Source: CAZDGV01 sp964505195 (GTDB lineage: Bacteria; Bacteroidota; Bacteroidia; Chitinophagales; Chitinophagaceae). From it: 6,040 bases of DNA. Shown piece by piece: positions 5,723 through 6,040 of the stretch (positions are counted from its first letter, which is position 1; each line of letters opens with the position of its first letter). The position numbers and the translations under genes are program-made. The stretch is from positions 1 through 6,040 of the forward strand of contig CAZDGV010000055.1 in the NCBI GenBank assembly GCA_964505195.1. The letters are read 5' to 3'. Below the pieces are notes generated by a model. It saw nothing but the letters and a program-made list of their open reading frames with translations. It did not search any database and had not been told where the DNA came from.

Positions 5723-6040
5723 TTAGTTTCTGCGTGTGCCACCGGAGCCGGAACTGCCTGAACTGCTGCCGGTGCTGAAGCTGCGACTACCACCGCTGCT
5801 GCCGCTTCCAGAGTTGAAGGATCTTTCAGTGCTGAAGCTGCGGCTGCCGCCACTGTTGCCCGATTGATAGCTGCTGTTGCTGCTGCCGCCAAAAAAGTTG
5901 CTGAAAGTGCTGTTGCTGCGGCGCTCTCCATTGCTGCCGCTGCTGAAATAGCGACTGTTGCCTCTCGCATTTCCTGATTTCGGACTGGCATTCATATTGG
6001 CTCCGTTGCTGAAATTTTGCATGCCGGGAGAAAAGCGGAT
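5723..6040 (-). CDS. Ser/Gly-rich protein, C-terminal part (5' end outside window)
   Basis: The frame is open to the window edge (106 codons visible, entering with IRFSPG), so this is the tail of a longer protein. Over the last 99 residues about a third are Ser and a fifth Gly, with nine Arg, two Glu and no Cys or Trp: a flexible, basic, low-complexity region. The peptide SGGSRSFST occurs twice, at 5828-5854 and 5771-5797. Five of its nine codons differ between the copies and all five differences are silent, which supports this frame over the Ala-rich overlapping one. It ends GGTRRN. Such tails are common at the ends of secreted or envelope proteins in Bacteroidota, but the domain carrying it is not visible, so no function is assigned. 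It is transcribed in the same direction as the outer-membrane gene, 155 nt upstream of it. Confidence 0.7.
   Translation of the reverse strand: MRFSPGMQNFSNGANMNASPKSGNARGNSRYFSSGSNGERRSNSTFSNFFGGSSNSSYQSGNSGGSRSFSTERSFNSGSGSSGGSRSFSTGSSSGSSGSGGTRRN

Noticed and set aside
5698..5991. Ala-rich 97-codon frame overlapping the Ser/Gly-rich gene on the - strand
   Set aside because: It starts just after a stop codon, and its residues change between the two internal repeat copies while the Ser/Gly frame changes only silently. It arises from GCT/GCC-rich low complexity.

Overview
The window looks like a chromosomal stretch from a Bacteroidota genome, most likely Chitinophagales/Chitinophagaceae. Two observations support this. 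Two Bacteroidota-type -7 promoter boxes (TAnnTTTG) stand in front of genes, at 976-983 and 2415-2422, and start codons lack Shine-Dalgarno sequences. The protein set also fits: a CCA-adding-type enzyme beginning MIPCT, a pRiA4b ORF-3-like protein, MiaA with a DSRQCF motif, and an outer-membrane protein of the FadL-like type often labelled 'hemin receptor' in this phylum. The assignment is from recalled family features, not a search.

Layout. The + strand holds four genes: the C-terminal 318 codons of a family-4 glycosyltransferase (1-957, cut by the window edge), a class II CCA tRNA nucleotidyltransferase with an HD domain (990-2411), a pRiA4b ORF-3/'IS1096 passenger' family protein with an acidic tail (2477-3046), and miaA (3070-3975). 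Gaps are 32, 65 and 23 nt. The - strand carries a FadL-like outer-membrane protein (5567-3978), whose end lies 2 nt from the miaA stop. Upstream of it is the C-terminal part of a Ser/Gly-rich protein (6040-5723, cut by the window edge). The 155-nt gap 5568-5722 has a 10-bp direct repeat at 50-bp spacing and an 8-bp inverted repeat, but no recognisable promoter.

Function. cca and miaA both mature tRNA: one completes the 3' CCA end, the other prenylates A37 of tRNAs that read codons starting with U. The uncharacterised pRiA4b-like gene sits between them with its own well-formed promoter, which may also serve miaA. The glycosyltransferase and the outer-membrane protein are envelope functions and look unrelated to the tRNA genes.

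I see no RNA gene, CRISPR array, insertion sequence, transposase, phage gene or obvious defence system. The region reads as an ordinary housekeeping segment. The points most worth a second look are the almost leaderless cca start, the pRiA4b-like gene between two tRNA genes, the repeats upstream of the outer-membrane gene, and the internal repeat that settles the reading frame of the Ser/Gly-rich protein.
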